From Hyphomonas sp. (lineage in GTDB: Bacteria > Pseudomonadota > Alphaproteobacteria > Caulobacterales > Hyphomonadaceae): a stretch of 64,000 nt of DNA. The stretch's first letter is position 1. Every line of letters starts with the position of its first letter. Shown here piece by piece: positions 1 to 8,245 of the stretch. The translations under genes were made by a program, and so were the position numbers. A model generated the notes under the pieces. That model saw only the letters and a list, made by a program, of their open reading frames with translations. It did no database searches and was not told the DNA's origin. Location of the stretch: NCBI RefSeq assembly GCF_013823385.1, contig NZ_PNMA01000002.1, positions 1 through 64,000 of the forward strand, written 5' to 3'.

Positions 1-322
1 CCCTTCGAGGGATCAGAAATCGCACGGCGATTTCCCCGAGAAGGCCTGCTGTCTGAAAGACAGCTGGCAAGGCCACCTGAACTGATCCGAACCCGGATGG
101 CACCCGCCAGTCCGGATACAGACATATGGAAAAAACTCATGGCAAGACGAAAACGAGACCGCCGGCTGGATTATGCGCAGATCAGCTACCCTGAAGACCG
201 CGCCGCCCTGCTGAGGCTCAGCGGCGCGCCCGCCTGGCTGATCGCCCGCGCGCAGCGGGAGGAGCGCCCGAACGCCCTGCGTGCCCTTGGCAATCCTCAG
301 CGGCGCCGGGAAAAGGCGCGCC
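1..322. other. Leading gene-poor stretch with hairpins
   Basis: This stretch holds no confidently coding gene. It contains three successive hairpins: one at 17-33 (7 bp stem, ACG loop), one at 48-64 (7 bp stem, GAA loop, enclosed by GGCC at 43-46 and 71-74), and one at 93-115. The last belongs to a motif that recurs at 16321-16372. A possible small ORF starts at 139. What lies upstream is outside the window, so this may be the end or the leader of another transcript. Confidence 0.5.
43..131 (+). ncRNA. Structured RNA-like motif, copy 1
   Basis: The order is a hairpin (43-74, closed by GGCC/GGCC), a four-base spacer, the string GAACTGATCCGAAC, a second hairpin (93-115; CCGGA and GGC paired with GCC and TCCGG), then ATACAGACATATGGA. 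The same order recurs at 16297-16372 with the second hairpin and flanking single-stranded bases nearly identical, while the first hairpin has a different sequence but a kept position. Conserved structure with changed stem sequence suggests an RNA element, either a small RNA or a leader. I do not recognise a named family. The strand is assumed from the ATG-like end and is uncertain. Confidence 0.4.
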
Positions 323-372
323 CTATTTCTCGCCGGCGGCCTTGCCCATCTGGCGCAGGATCCAGACCGTGA
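139..372 (+). CDS. Possible small basic protein, unrecognised
   Basis: A 77-codon ORF starts at an ATG just downstream of the hairpin motif. Residues about 10-55 use GC-rich third positions like the neighbouring real genes and look protein-like (for example LDYAQISYPEDRAALLRL), whereas the C-terminal third is Arg/Pro-rich and looks like read-through. The end overlaps the convergent 44-residue gene at 323-457. There is no strong ribosome binding site; an in-frame ATG at 97 lies inside the hairpin motif. It may be spurious. Confidence 0.3.
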   Translation: MARRKRDRRLDYAQISYPEDRAALLRLSGAPAWLIARAQREERPNALRALGNPQRRREKARPISRRRPCPSGAGSRP

Positions 373-457
373 TACCGATCATCACCAGTATCAGGGCGCC
401 GAAACCTGCAAGCGCGCCCACCGCCAGGGGATCAATCGTCAGATTACCGATCTGCAT
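323..457 (-). CDS. 44-residue single-pass membrane microprotein
   Basis: Reading the minus strand from 457 gives a 44-residue protein beginning MQIGNLTIDPLAVGALAGFG and ending in GKAAGEK. Residues about 11-33 form one hydrophobic helix, followed by a short basic tail. A very strong ribosome binding site (GGAGGAGG) lies six bases before the ATG, the best evidence that it is translated. It stands alone, with mvaB starting its own transcription unit farther right. No function can be assigned; the form is like small inner-membrane subunits or regulators. Confidence 0.65.
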   Translation of the reverse strand: MQIGNLTIDPLAVGALAGFGALILVMIGITVWILRQMGKAAGEK

Positions 458-536
458 GTGAGGCCTCCTCCAGCATTGAGATTCTCAAACGGAAGATACG
501 AGAAGCCTGGCGCCGGGGAAACCCGCGTAAGACTAC

Positions 537-1439
537 CTAGGCTGGGAACGCCCCCGCCCGGCTGAGCGCGCTGGCGACCGGGTGGCCCAGCACGGTTTCC
601 AGCCATTTTGCCGTTTCGATCAGGCGCGCAAGGTCGAGCCCCGTCTCATATCCCGCCCGCTCCAGCATCCAGACAACATCTTCGGTCGCCACATTGCCCG
701 TCGCCGCCGGCGCGAAAGGACAGCCGCCAATGCCCCCGCAGCTGGCATCGATCACATCCACGCCCGCCTCCACGGCGGCAAACACATTCGCGAGGCCTGC
801 ACCGCGCGTATCGTGGAAATGCATCCGCAGGAACACGTCCGGCGCCTCGATCCGTACCCGGTCGATCGCGCGGCGCACGTCCCACGGCGTGGCCGCCCCG
901 ATCGTGTCGCCCAGCGCCAGCTCGGCAACGCCTGCCCGCTGCGCCTGCGCGGCAAGGCTGCCGACCACGGCGATATCCACATCGCCCGTATACGGATCGC
1001 CAAAAGCCACCGAGATCGTCGCCGTCAGCGGAATGCCCGCCTCATGTGCCAGCGGGGCGCAATGGCTGAGCATGTCGGCGCTCTCCTGCGGGCTCATGCC
1101 CTGGTTGCGCCGCCCGAACGCCTCGCCTGCCACCAGCACGAAATTGATTTCATCCGCCTTCGCCTCAATCGCCCGGCGCATGCCGGTCTCGTTGAGAGCC
1201 AGGGCAATGTGGCGGGTCGTCCGTGTCCGGTCGAGCCCGGCAAACACGGCCGGAGAATCCGCCATCTTCGGCACGGCCTTGGGGCTGACGAAGCTCCCCG
1301 ATTCCATCCGCCGGACGCCCGCCGCCTCCAGCCGCGCAATGAATTCCAGCTTCTGTTCGACGCTGAGATTGGCCGGATCATTCTGCAGCCCGTCGCGCGG
1401 GCCAACCTCCACAATATCGATACGCCGTCCCATGCTCAC
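537..1439 (-). CDS. mvaB: Hydroxymethylglutaryl-CoA lyase
   Basis: This 300-residue protein should cleave HMG-CoA to acetoacetate and acetyl-CoA, the last step of leucine breakdown. The N-terminal EVGPRDGLQN (residues 11-20) is the family's metal/substrate strand. The HMG-CoA lyase signature GGIGGCPFAPAATGNVATED sits at about 235-253, with the catalytic cysteine at residue 240, and a metal-binding HFHDT motif precedes it. Length fits bacterial lyases. The start used is a GTG at 1439 that overlaps the TGA of the upstream crotonase gene (GTGA), so the pair is probably translationally coupled; an ATG two codons later is an alternative. Confidence 0.93.
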   Translation of the reverse strand: MSMGRRIDIVEVGPRDGLQNDPANLSVEQKLEFIARLEAAGVRRMESGSFVSPKAVPKMADSPAVFAGLDRTRTTRHIALALNETGMRRAIEAKADEINFVLVAGEAFGRRNQGMSPQESADMLSHCAPLAHEAGIPLTATISVAFGDPYTGDVDIAVVGSLAAQAQRAGVAELALGDTIGAATPWDVRRAIDRVRIEAPDVFLRMHFHDTRGAGLANVFAAVEAGVDVIDASCGGIGGCPFAPAATGNVATEDVVWMLERAGYETGLDLARLIETAKWLETVLGHPVASALSRAGAFPA

Positions 1440-2269
1440 TTCCCTGTAAATGCCGGCGCCCGCCGCTCGACAAAGCTCGCCACGCCTTCCTTGAAATCAT
1501 GCGTCGCAAAGCTCGCCTCCATCTCGGCATCGGCCACTTCCAGCGAGGCCGCGTAAGACTGGAAATAGCTCTCGCGCACCTGCCGCTTCATGATCGCTAC
1601 CGAGCGCGGCGACACCTGCGTCGCCAGATGCCGGGCCGTCTCGCCCACAAATTCCATCAGTTCACTGCCGGGCAGCGCCTTGTTGACGAGGCCAAGCCGC
1701 TCTGCCTCCACCCCGTCAAACTTGCGCGCGGTGAACAGAAGGTCCAGCGCATGGGCTTCCCCGACCAGGCGCGGCAGCTGCCAGGCAATGCCATGCTCGG
1801 CAATCAGGCCGCGCTGGGCAAAGGCGGTGGTGAACTTCGCCTCGGCGGCGGCATAGCGCATGTCGGCAAAGAGGGTGAGGATCAGGCCGATACCGGCGCA
1901 GGGCCCGTTGATCGCCGCGATGATCGGCTTGGGGCAGGCAAACATGTGGCCAAAGCGGCCCGGGAACACCTTCTCGAGCTCTGACGGCGTCTGCGGCCTG
2001 GGGGCAGAAGGCCGCGTCGCGTTATAGTCTGCCCCGGCGCTCGCCTGGATCGACTGGAGGCCGTTCATGTCCGCCCCGGCGCAAAAGCCGCGCCCCGCCC
2101 CGGTGATCACGATGCAGCGCACGGCGTCGTCAGCCCCGCCCTTCCGGATCGCGGTCTCCACCTCAACCTGCATCGTGCCGGTCCAGGCGTTCAGCCGGTC
2201 GGGACGGTTCAGCGTGATCGTCAGCACGCCGTCTGAAAGCCCGGTCAATATCTCCTGATAGGCGCTCAT
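1436..2269 (-). CDS. Crotonase-family acyl-CoA hydratase/isomerase
   Basis: This 277-residue protein has the enoyl-CoA hydratase/isomerase fold: LNRPDRLNAW near residue 20, the oxyanion-hole segment GAGRGFCAGADM near 60-70, and a second block NGPCAGIGL near 120. By eye the two catalytic glutamates of classical crotonase appear replaced (Ile and Phe). A glutamate in GLIAEHG occupies the site where PaaG-type isomerases carry Asp. It is therefore probably not a plain 2-enoyl-CoA hydratase. It is coupled to mvaB through a GTGA overlap, which suggests leucine/isovalerate or related acyl-CoA breakdown. The exact substrate cannot be read from sequence. Confidence 0.85.
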   Translation of the reverse strand: MSAYQEILTGLSDGVLTITLNRPDRLNAWTGTMQVEVETAIRKGGADDAVRCIVITGAGRGFCAGADMNGLQSIQASAGADYNATRPSAPRPQTPSELEKVFPGRFGHMFACPKPIIAAINGPCAGIGLILTLFADMRYAAAEAKFTTAFAQRGLIAEHGIAWQLPRLVGEAHALDLLFTARKFDGVEAERLGLVNKALPGSELMEFVGETARHLATQVSPRSVAIMKRQVRESYFQSYAASLEVADAEMEASFATHDFKEGVASFVERRAPAFTGK

Positions 2270-2389
2270 CGCTCGTCTCTCCCTATGGTCTCTGCATCAG
2301 TCTAGACCCGTATCCCAGGATTGGGCAGACGCAAAACCACGCTCCCCTGCCGCTTGACTTGGGCGCGGCCATGGGCGACCGCTGCGGCG

Positions 2390-2785
2390 ATGAGCAGCTT
2401 CCTCCCTCCCCTCTCCGGCAGCGCGCAGGACGAAACCGCCGAGCTGCGCCCGCGCTTCGATGCGAACGGTCTCATCGCCGCCATCGCGCAGGATGCTGTC
2501 AGCGGCGAGGTGCTGATGCTCGCCTGGATGAATGCCGAGGCGCTGCAGAAAACGATTCTGACCGGCCGGGCCACCTACTGGTCGCGTTCGCGGGGCGAAA
2601 TCTGGGTCAAGGGCGAAACCTCCGGCCACATCCAGGAAGTCACCGAGATCCGCATCGATTGCGATCAGGATGCCGTGCTGCTGAAAGTCCGTCAGACCGG
2701 CGGGGCCTGCCACACCCACCGGGAGAGCTGCTTCTACCGGCGCGTCGACGGCTCTGCGCTATCCTTCCCCGGCGAGGCAGATTAG
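2390..2785 (+). CDS. hisI: Phosphoribosyl-AMP cyclohydrolase
   Basis: This enzyme opens the adenine ring of phosphoribosyl-AMP in histidine biosynthesis (third step). The 131-residue protein shows the family blocks [26 protein letters not shown], the magnesium-binding DCDQDA and the zinc-binding [14 protein letters not shown]. There is no HisE pyrophosphohydrolase domain, so it is the single-domain form usual in alphaproteobacteria. The ORF is open from 2321, but [10 protein letters not shown] at 2390 gives the normal length. It stands alone, divergent from the crotonase gene; hisB is 58 kb away. Confidence 0.92.
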   Translation: MSSFLPPLSGSAQDETAELRPRFDANGLIAAIAQDAVSGEVLMLAWMNAEALQKTILTGRATYWSRSRGEIWVKGETSGHIQEVTEIRIDCDQDAVLLKVRQTGGACHTHRESCFYRRVDGSALSFPGEAD

Positions 2786-2813
2786 GGTTCCGCCGAAAAC
2801 TGGAGGAACCGCC

Positions 2814-3713
2814 ATGCGCCTGCCCACATCATTGACCCAATGCCTGCTAACCGGCGCTGCCGCCGCCCTTCTGGCTGCCTGCGCCCCGCCTGCCGAAACG
2901 CCCTCTGCCGAAGCGCCCCTGCCTGCTGCCGAAACCGCAGACGCAGCCGCCCCGGCGCTCTACGTCGATGTGCTCGATTGCGGCACCATCGCCATCTCCG
3001 ATCTCGATGCCTTCTCCTCGGCCGGCGACTATGCTGGCCAGGCCGACGAGTTCACGAACACCTGCTATCTGATCAACCACCCGAATGGCCGCCTGCTGTG
3101 GGATCTTGGCCTGCCGTCCCAGCTCGTCGGCCTGCCGCCCTTCACCCAGCAGATATTCACCGTATCGGTCGAACGCTCGATCACAGACCAGCTCGCCGAT
3201 CTCGGCGTGGTGCCGTCCGAACTCACCTATGTCTCGATCTCGCATGCCCATTTCGACCATATCGGCCAGGCCGATCAGGTTCAGGGCGCCACCTGGCTCG
3301 TGAACCAGACCGAGTATGACTACATGTTCCCGGCCGATGGCTCGCCCCCGGCGGACCCGTCACTGGCGGCAAACTTCGCCCTGTTCCAGGCGATGGACAA
3401 ACAGATCATCAGCGATGGGCATGACGTGTTCGGCGATGGCAGCGTGGTGATCTTCCAGACGCCTGGCCATACGCCGGGGCATTCATCGCTCCAGCTGACC
3501 CTGCCGGAAACCGGGCCGGTCCTGCTGACCGGCGACCTCTATCACCGCACCGAGAGCCGCGAGCTTGGCCGCGTGCCGCGCTTCAACACGAGCGAAGAGA
3601 ATACCCTCGCCTCGATGGCCGCATTCGAAGCGCGGGCCACCGACCTTGGCGCCAAGGTCGTCATCCAGCATGAGCCGGCTGACATTGAGCCGCTGGGCGG
3701 AGCTATTCGCTAG
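2814..3713 (+). CDS. Metallo-beta-lactamase-fold lactonase-like lipoprotein
   Basis: This 299-residue protein resembles N-acyl homoserine lactonases. The N-terminus is a lipoprotein signal with lipobox LLAAC (Cys at about residue 23), followed by an Ala/Pro-rich linker, so the enzyme is probably membrane-anchored in the periplasm. The dizinc site is complete: SHAHFDHIG (HxHxDH), TPGHTPGHSS, the bridging Asp in TGDLYH, and a final His in IQHEPAD. Family members open the lactone ring of acyl homoserine lactones, but other lactones or esters are possible. It starts 28 bases after hisI and overlaps the convergent DUF389 gene by 11 bases. Confidence 0.82.
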   Translation: MRLPTSLTQCLLTGAAAALLAACAPPAETPSAEAPLPAAETADAAAPALYVDVLDCGTIAISDLDAFSSAGDYAGQADEFTNTCYLINHPNGRLLWDLGLPSQLVGLPPFTQQIFTVSVERSITDQLADLGVVPSELTYVSISHAHFDHIGQADQVQGATWLVNQTEYDYMFPADGSPPADPSLAANFALFQAMDKQIISDGHDVFGDGSVVIFQTPGHTPGHSSLQLTLPETGPVLLTGDLYHRTESRELGRVPRFNTSEENTLASMAAFEARATDLGAKVVIQHEPADIEPLGGAIR

Positions 3714-5349
3714 GCGCCGTCTCATCCTCAGCGGGCAGAGGGGCGGGCCGGATGAAAATCCGGTCCTCCCGCCCGGCAAACTCGCCCCGGCGGAATTCGC
3801 CAGCAATGCTGGCTGAAAGCCCCGCCTCCGTGAGCACGGCGGCGATGCGGGCGGCGCGGCGGTGCCCCAGCGCCCGCTCGTCAAATGTCTGCGCCGCCAC
3901 GGCGTTCGGAAGATAGGCCACCACCTCCACCCGCCGCGCGCCCCAGCGCTGCAGGGCCCAGACCTGATCGGCCAGCATATCGGCGGCGCGCGGGGCCAGC
4001 GCATCATCATTGGGCGCAAACGGGATGGGCAGCAGCGCCAGCGGCGGCGGTACGACTGAGATCGTCCAGTCGGCATAGTTCCGCGTCAGCCCTTCCTCCA
4101 GGCTGCGCCAGACCGGCAGGGTCACCCCTTCGGTCGGCGCGGCTGCGAACACAGCCGAGCGCGCCTGCGGGTCGATGTCTGCGGCGGCGAGATTGAAGGG
4201 AAAGGCGGCGCGCAGATCCCGCTCGGTCCGGCGTTCCTGAGCCAGGGCTTCGAACTGGGACATCTGGGCCCGCAGCGGCGCGCCAAGGGAAGACTCCGCC
4301 GCCTGAAGGAAACGCGCCGTCGCGGTGTTGTTGTTGTCGTCCACCTGAATCTGGTCGATCGAAACCTTCACCGTCCGGCGAAACCGCTCTGCCAGCCGCT
4401 CCGCCAGCGCCGCTTCGGCGCCCGGCACACGGTCATTGGTCAGCACGGTCGCCTGCAGCACGATCTGATGTTCCCCGCGCCGGGGAAACGCCACATCCAT
4501 ATCGGAAAGCCGCGCTTCCCTGCCCTCAAACGGGACCAGTACCAAATCCCGCGCCACATCCCGCACGCGGGTCTCATAGGCAATGTCGCGCAGCGCCAGG
4601 CCGAGCGGAATCGAAAGGGCAACGAAGACGCCGACGATCAGCCCGGTCTGCCAGAAATTATGCTGCGGGCTGTGGCGCTCGCCAAACCCGTAGAAGCGGG
4701 ACAGCACCGTCACCGAGAGCGCAATCGCCAGAAGGTTCGTCATGTAGAGAAAGAAGGCCCCGCCCGCGAGCTGGAACTGCGCCGTCGCAAGGCCATAGCC
4801 CACAACCGCCAGCGGCGGCATCAGGGCCGTGGCAATCGCCACGCCGACGATCGTCTCGCCCTTGCGGTGGATCACGGCATAACCGCCCGCAAGACCGGAG
4901 AAGACAGCGACCAGAAGATCAAAGAAATTCGGCCGCGTCCGCGCCAGGATCTCCGGGGTCACATCCGTCAACGGAGAAAGGAAAACGATCAGAAAAGACG
5001 TGCCAAGCGCCAGACCGGTGCCGATGGCCAGCGAGAGGATGGCCTCCCGCAGCGCTTTCAACTCCAGGATCGAAAGCGAGAAGCCCATCAGCATGATCGG
5101 CCCCATCAGCGGAGAGATCAGCATAGCGCCAATGATCACCGCCGGAGACGACAGAAGCAGGCCGAGAATGGCGATCCCGCAGGACATTGCCGTCATGAAA
5201 AGATAGCGCCCGGAGACGCCGCCTTCTTCATGGACGTGATCGACCACTTCCATATGATCAATGCTGCGGATGCCGCGCCAACGAGCCACCCGCAGCCGGC
5301 GATACCATTCCGGCCGCCGGGGCGGCTTGTGCTCAGCAGTATTGGTCAT
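3703..5349 (-). CDS. DUF389 membrane protein with OmpA-like C-terminal domain
   Basis: The 548-residue protein has a short cytoplasmic N-terminus, then a DUF389 core of about six membrane helices (residues 45-260) with the typical glycine-rich strings SSPAVIIGAMLISPLMGPIM and ATALMPPLAVVGYGL. A long soluble part follows. Near residues 430-530 the pattern IPFAPNDDALAP, a stretch of hydrophobic strands, and HRRAARIAAVLTEAGL resembles an OmpA/MotB peptidoglycan-binding fold, although the key Asp/Arg pair is not certain. The molecular role of DUF389 proteins is not established; transport is often suggested. The stop lies inside the convergent lactonase gene. Confidence 0.75.
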   Translation of the reverse strand: MTNTAEHKPPRRPEWYRRLRVARWRGIRSIDHMEVVDHVHEEGGVSGRYLFMTAMSCGIAILGLLLSSPAVIIGAMLISPLMGPIMLMGFSLSILELKALREAILSLAIGTGLALGTSFLIVFLSPLTDVTPEILARTRPNFFDLLVAVFSGLAGGYAVIHRKGETIVGVAIATALMPPLAVVGYGLATAQFQLAGGAFFLYMTNLLAIALSVTVLSRFYGFGERHSPQHNFWQTGLIVGVFVALSIPLGLALRDIAYETRVRDVARDLVLVPFEGREARLSDMDVAFPRRGEHQIVLQATVLTNDRVPGAEAALAERLAERFRRTVKVSIDQIQVDDNNNTATARFLQAAESSLGAPLRAQMSQFEALAQERRTERDLRAAFPFNLAAADIDPQARSAVFAAAPTEGVTLPVWRSLEEGLTRNYADWTISVVPPPLALLPIPFAPNDDALAPRAADMLADQVWALQRWGARRVEVVAYLPNAVAAQTFDERALGHRRAARIAAVLTEAGLSASIAGEFRRGEFAGREDRIFIRPAPLPAEDETAPSE

Positions 5350-5436
5350 GTCCCGTCCTCGTTCACGAGAGTCCGTTCAAGCAAGCCACAGTGTAGCTCG
5401 CTCTCGCAACTGAAGTGTTACGCTAAGGAACGAGGC

Positions 5437-7137
5437 TCAGTTGCCACCCTCAACCAGGCGCCGGGCGATCACCATCGCCTGCACTTCGCCCGCGCCCTCG
5501 AAGATGTTCAGGATACGTGCGTCCTGCAGAATGCGGCTAATCGTGTATTCCAGCGCAAAGCCATTGCCGCCATGGATCTGCACGGCATTGTCCGCCGCCG
5601 CCCAGGCAACCCGCGCCGCCAGCAGCTTCGCCATGCCCGCTTCCAGATCGCACCGCTTGCCATTGTCCTTCTGGCGCGCCGAGAAATAGGTCAGCTGGCG
5701 CACGCCAATCAGTTCCGCCGCCATCATCACCAGCTTGTTGGAGACACGCGGGAACTTGAAGATCGCCTGGCCAAACTGCTGCCGGTCGAGCGCGTAACGA
5801 AGCCCGGTTTCGAAGGCGTTCTGAGCCACGCCCACCGCGCGCGCCGCCGTCTGGATACGGGCGCTCTCGAAGGTGGCCATCAGATGTTTGAAGCCCTGGC
5901 CTTCCACGCCGCCCAGCAGGTTCTCGGCCTTCACCTTGAACCCGTCAAAGCCGATCTCGTATTCCTTCATGCCGCGATAGCCGAGCACTTCGATTTCGCC
6001 GCCCGTCATGCCCTCTGCCGGGAACGGCTCGGCATCGGTGCCGCGCGGCTTCTCCGCCAGCAGCATGGAGAGGCCGGAGAAATTGTTCGTCGCCGGATCG
6101 GTTCGCGCCAGCAGCGTCATCAGGTCGGCGCGCACAGGGTGGGTGATCCAGGTCTTGTTGCCAGTTACGATATAATCGGCGCCGTCAGCAGACTTGACCG
6201 CGCGGGTGCGCAGCGAGCCAAGGTCAGACCCGGTATTGGGCTCGGTGAACACGGCCGTGGGCAGGATCTCGCCGCTGGCAATCTTGGGCAGCCACTTCTC
6301 CTTCTGCTCGGGCGTGCCCCCGATCAGGATCAGTTCAGCAGCGATCTCGGACCGCGTGCCGAGAGAGCCCGTCCCGATATAGCCGCGCGACAGTTCCTCG
6401 GAGACAACGCACATCGCCGTCTTGCCCATGCCGAGGCCGCCGAACTCTTCGGGGATCGTCAGCCCGAACACGCCGAGCTCCGACATTTCGTCGACCACAT
6501 CCATGGGAATGTATTCATTGCGCAGGTGCCAGCCATGAGCGTGCGGCTTGATCCGGTCTGCGGAAAACTTGGCAAACTGTTCGCGCACCATTTCCATGGT
6601 CTCGTCGAGACCGGTGGTCTCCACCGTATTGCGCGACAGCGCATCGGGCAGCAACGCAGCAGCGGCTGAAAGAACTGCCTGGCTCTTGCCCTCGATGATC
6701 AGCTTGCGGATGACCGGCACGGCGAACAGTGCGTCGGACGCCTCAAGGCTGCCGAGTTCATGCGGGCGGATCGTCTCGCCCTGGTTCATCGGAATGCCGC
6801 CAATGATCTGGGCGCAATACTCGCTGAACAGGATCTGGGACAGCAGCGCCTCGGCCTCACCGAACCTGCCCTCAGCCTCAAGCCGCGCGGCCCATTCGGA
6901 AACCTGGCGCAGCGTTTCGACATAGGTGACGAGCCAGGAGAGGCCATGGGCCATGTGCTGGTTGCGCTCGAAGGCGCCGCGATCCGGTTTCCCGTCAGCG
7001 CCGGCCAGCAGGCCCCTCGCCCCGGCAATCGCGGCGGCCGCATAGGTGTCGAGCGCGGTGACGGCTTCCGCCAGCACGCCCACAAGCCCCGGAAAAACCG
7101 TGCCCTGGCCCTGTTCCAGCGTCTCAACTGCACCCAT
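5437..7137 (-). CDS. mcd: (2S)-methylsuccinyl-CoA dehydrogenase
   Basis: A 566-residue acyl-CoA dehydrogenase with an extra N-terminal region of about 150 residues before the usual flavoprotein fold. That layout and length are characteristic of methylsuccinyl-CoA dehydrogenase, which makes mesaconyl-CoA in the ethylmalonyl-CoA pathway. Flavin and fold motifs include LTIPEEFGGLGMGKTAMCVVSE, AVFTEPNTGSDLGSLRT, GNKTWITH, the C-terminal QIHGGNGFALEYTISRILQDARI and IFEGAGEVQ. Ordinary short-chain dehydrogenases are about 380 residues. The assignment is strengthened by a malyl-CoA/methylmalyl-CoA lyase gene in the same window. It is a single-gene unit by spacing. Confidence 0.85.
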   Translation of the reverse strand: MGAVETLEQGQGTVFPGLVGVLAEAVTALDTYAAAAIAGARGLLAGADGKPDRGAFERNQHMAHGLSWLVTYVETLRQVSEWAARLEAEGRFGEAEALLSQILFSEYCAQIIGGIPMNQGETIRPHELGSLEASDALFAVPVIRKLIIEGKSQAVLSAAAALLPDALSRNTVETTGLDETMEMVREQFAKFSADRIKPHAHGWHLRNEYIPMDVVDEMSELGVFGLTIPEEFGGLGMGKTAMCVVSEELSRGYIGTGSLGTRSEIAAELILIGGTPEQKEKWLPKIASGEILPTAVFTEPNTGSDLGSLRTRAVKSADGADYIVTGNKTWITHPVRADLMTLLARTDPATNNFSGLSMLLAEKPRGTDAEPFPAEGMTGGEIEVLGYRGMKEYEIGFDGFKVKAENLLGGVEGQGFKHLMATFESARIQTAARAVGVAQNAFETGLRYALDRQQFGQAIFKFPRVSNKLVMMAAELIGVRQLTYFSARQKDNGKRCDLEAGMAKLLAARVAWAAADNAVQIHGGNGFALEYTISRILQDARILNIFEGAGEVQAMVIARRLVEGGN

Positions 7138-7256
7138 CGCGTCTCTCCCTCATATCTGTTGCCGCCTCATGTCGCCGAATAGGATAGGGCGGCAAGCGCT
7201 TTCTGGCATATCCATGTTGTGCGGCGCAACATCGCGCCGGAGTCCATCTCCTGGCC

Positions 7257-8075
7257 TCAGCCTTCCAGTTTCCGGTAGCGCGCCGTCTGCGAATGCGCCA
7301 GGGCCCGGCCCGCCGGCTCCGGCAGAAGGCGGGTCAGCGTCGCCACCGCCTTGTTGAACAGGCCCGGCACCACCACCGGCTGGCCCCGGTTGACCGCCTC
7401 AATTCCGGCTTTCACCACCGGCGCGGCGTCCATCCACATCCATTTCGGCATCTTGTTGGTCGTCTCGCGCATGCCGTTGACGTCATGGAACTCGCTCCAG
7501 GTAAAGCCGGGGCAAAGCGCCGTGCAATGAACATCCTTATGCCCCAGCGTCTCGCATTCGGCCGCGACACTCTCGGAGAACTTGATCATCGCCGCCTTCA
7601 CGCTCCCGTAAAGCGTGTGCCCGGCGCTGCCGGGCGCATACCCGGCCAGAGAGGCAACATTGATGATCCGGCCATAGCCCCGCGCTGCCATGCCGGGCAG
7701 CACCCGGTGCGTCAGCTCCACCGGCGCCAGATAGAGAACCTGCAGGAAATCGGCCTGCTCGGCCCATTTGGTGGAGAGAAACGTGCCGGGCAGTCCGTAG
7801 CCGGCATTGTTGACCAGCGCGTCGATCTCCCGGCCCTTGCCTTCCAGCGCAGCCATGATCCGCGGCGGCGCGCCGGGATTGGCCAGATCTTCGGGAATGA
7901 CCTCCACCAGCACGCCGTAGCGGGCATGCAGCTCGGCCGCCAGAACCTGCAGCCGGTCCACCCGCCGCGCCGTCAGGGCGAGGTCCCAGCCCAAAGCTGC
8001 GTACTGCTTCGCAAACTCAGCACCTATGCCGGAAGAGGCACCCGTGATGAGGCAAAGCCGCCTATTCATGCCCAT
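7257..8075 (-). CDS. Short-chain dehydrogenase/reductase
   Basis: A 272-residue classical SDR with the nucleotide-binding TGASSGIG near residues 11-18, the structural NNAGYG near 90, a catalytic Ser in NVASLAGY and the YGSVK catalytic Tyr/Lys pair near 155-159. ARR after strand 2 favours NADP(H). It resembles the DltE/YqjQ-like oxidoreductases, which have a longer C-terminal tail. The substrate is unknown. An ATG two codons in is an alternative start. It is transcribed leftwards, 119 bases before the mcd start. Confidence 0.85.
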   Translation of the reverse strand: MGMNRRLCLITGASSGIGAEFAKQYAALGWDLALTARRVDRLQVLAAELHARYGVLVEVIPEDLANPGAPPRIMAALEGKGREIDALVNNAGYGLPGTFLSTKWAEQADFLQVLYLAPVELTHRVLPGMAARGYGRIINVASLAGYAPGSAGHTLYGSVKAAMIKFSESVAAECETLGHKDVHCTALCPGFTWSEFHDVNGMRETTNKMPKWMWMDAAPVVKAGIEAVNRGQPVVVPGLFNKAVATLTRLLPEPAGRALAHSQTARYRKLEG

Positions 8076-8245
8076 TTTTCATGCTCGCTTCGTGAGTTGT
8101 GTCAGAAATGCAACAAAAGCATAACTAAAGCATGGCGTTAGCGCGGCCTCCTTGTTGATTGCTACGCCGCCCTCACCTTACGGTCAGTTCAGGTTTCCAC
8201 AACCACCCGCCGGCAAGCCGGCACACACGCACACGGAGTGACCCC

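Noticed and set aside
43-131. Cobalamin riboswitch for the window-start hairpins
   Set aside because: No B12 box (AGCCAGGAGACCTGCC type) is present and the hairpin order does not fit.
4468-6669. 733-codon plus-strand ORF opposite DUF389 and mcd
   Set aside because: Spans two real genes on the other strand and shows only His/Arg-rich low-complexity sequence.
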